A program made the translations under genes and the position numbers. Positions 5,769 to 5,800 of a stretch of DNA of 5,800 bases are shown here, in pieces. The notes under the pieces are model-generated. The model saw only the letters and a list, made by a program, of their open reading frames with translations, was not told the origin of the DNA and searched no databases. Where the stretch lies: assembly GCA_027083665.1 (NCBI GenBank), contig JALWNV010000105.1, forward strand, positions 1-5,800, read 5' to 3'. Numbering within the stretch: the stretch's first letter is position 1; each line of letters opens with the position of its first letter. The stretch comes from Helicobacteraceae bacterium. GTDB taxonomy: Bacteria > Campylobacterota > Campylobacteria > Campylobacterales > Sulfurimonadaceae.

Positions 5769-5800
5769 ATGAAACAACCCTCTCTGCTCGTCCGTTTCAA
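5769..5800 (+). CDS. Possible start of a gene running off the right edge
   Basis: From ATG at 5769 the frame reads MKQPSLLVRF and continues out of the window. The base composition changes here from the AT-rich gap after the tRNA (5701-5768) to codons such as CTC, GTC and CGT that match the neighbouring genes. There is no clear Shine-Dalgarno sequence, only TTAAG next to the ATG. An alternative is the 3' end of a minus-strand gene finishing at 5760 with EQRGLFHLK. Ten codons are too few to name a family. Confidence 0.3.
   Translation, partial: MKQPSLLVRF

Overview
The window is an ordinary chromosomal stretch from a member of the Campylobacterota (Epsilonproteobacteria). By eye it is moderately GC-rich, which would suit a free-living sulfur- or hydrogen-oxidising lineage better than Campylobacter or Helicobacter. 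The evidence is the divergent block rpsT-prfA // glmM-lspA, the gene neighbourhood I recall from Helicobacter pylori, and family-typical variants such as the RYSGTEN loop of GlmM and the SNVYDR motif of LspA. Genus cannot be settled from the sequence alone.

Layout. 1-1250 (minus) is the 5' part of a cytoplasmic PAS-GGDEF-EAL cyclic-di-GMP enzyme that runs off the left edge. A 100-bp divergent region (1251-1350) separates it from dapF (1351-2100, plus; diaminopimelate epimerase). dapF converges on prfA (2176-3243, minus; peptide release factor 1), with a small hairpin between their stop codons. prfA is preceded on the minus strand by rpsT (3387-3647; ribosomal protein S20), and the 143-bp rpsT-prfA gap is filled with GC-rich hairpins. 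An AT-rich divergent gap (3648-3757) holds a palindrome and the promoters of rpsT and glmM. glmM (3758-5098, plus; phosphoglucosamine mutase) overlaps lspA (5091-5573; lipoprotein signal peptidase) by 8 bp. Then come a promoter embedded in an inverted repeat, tRNA-Val(GAC) (5625-5700), and what may be the first codons of another plus-strand gene at the right edge.

How the genes fit together. dapF supplies meso-diaminopimelate and glmM supplies glucosamine-1-phosphate, both needed for peptidoglycan; glmM also feeds lipopolysaccharide. lspA matures lipoproteins, so the right half is envelope biogenesis. rpsT, prfA and the tRNA belong to translation. The c-di-GMP enzyme is the only signalling gene.

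I found no mobile element, CRISPR array, phage gene or convincing new system. The points worth a second look are regulatory: a probable leaderless transcript for the c-di-GMP gene, a structured rpsT-prfA junction that may mask the prfA ribosome binding site, a terminator-shaped hairpin just upstream of rpsT, and a tRNA promoter whose -10 box lies in the loop of an inverted repeat.
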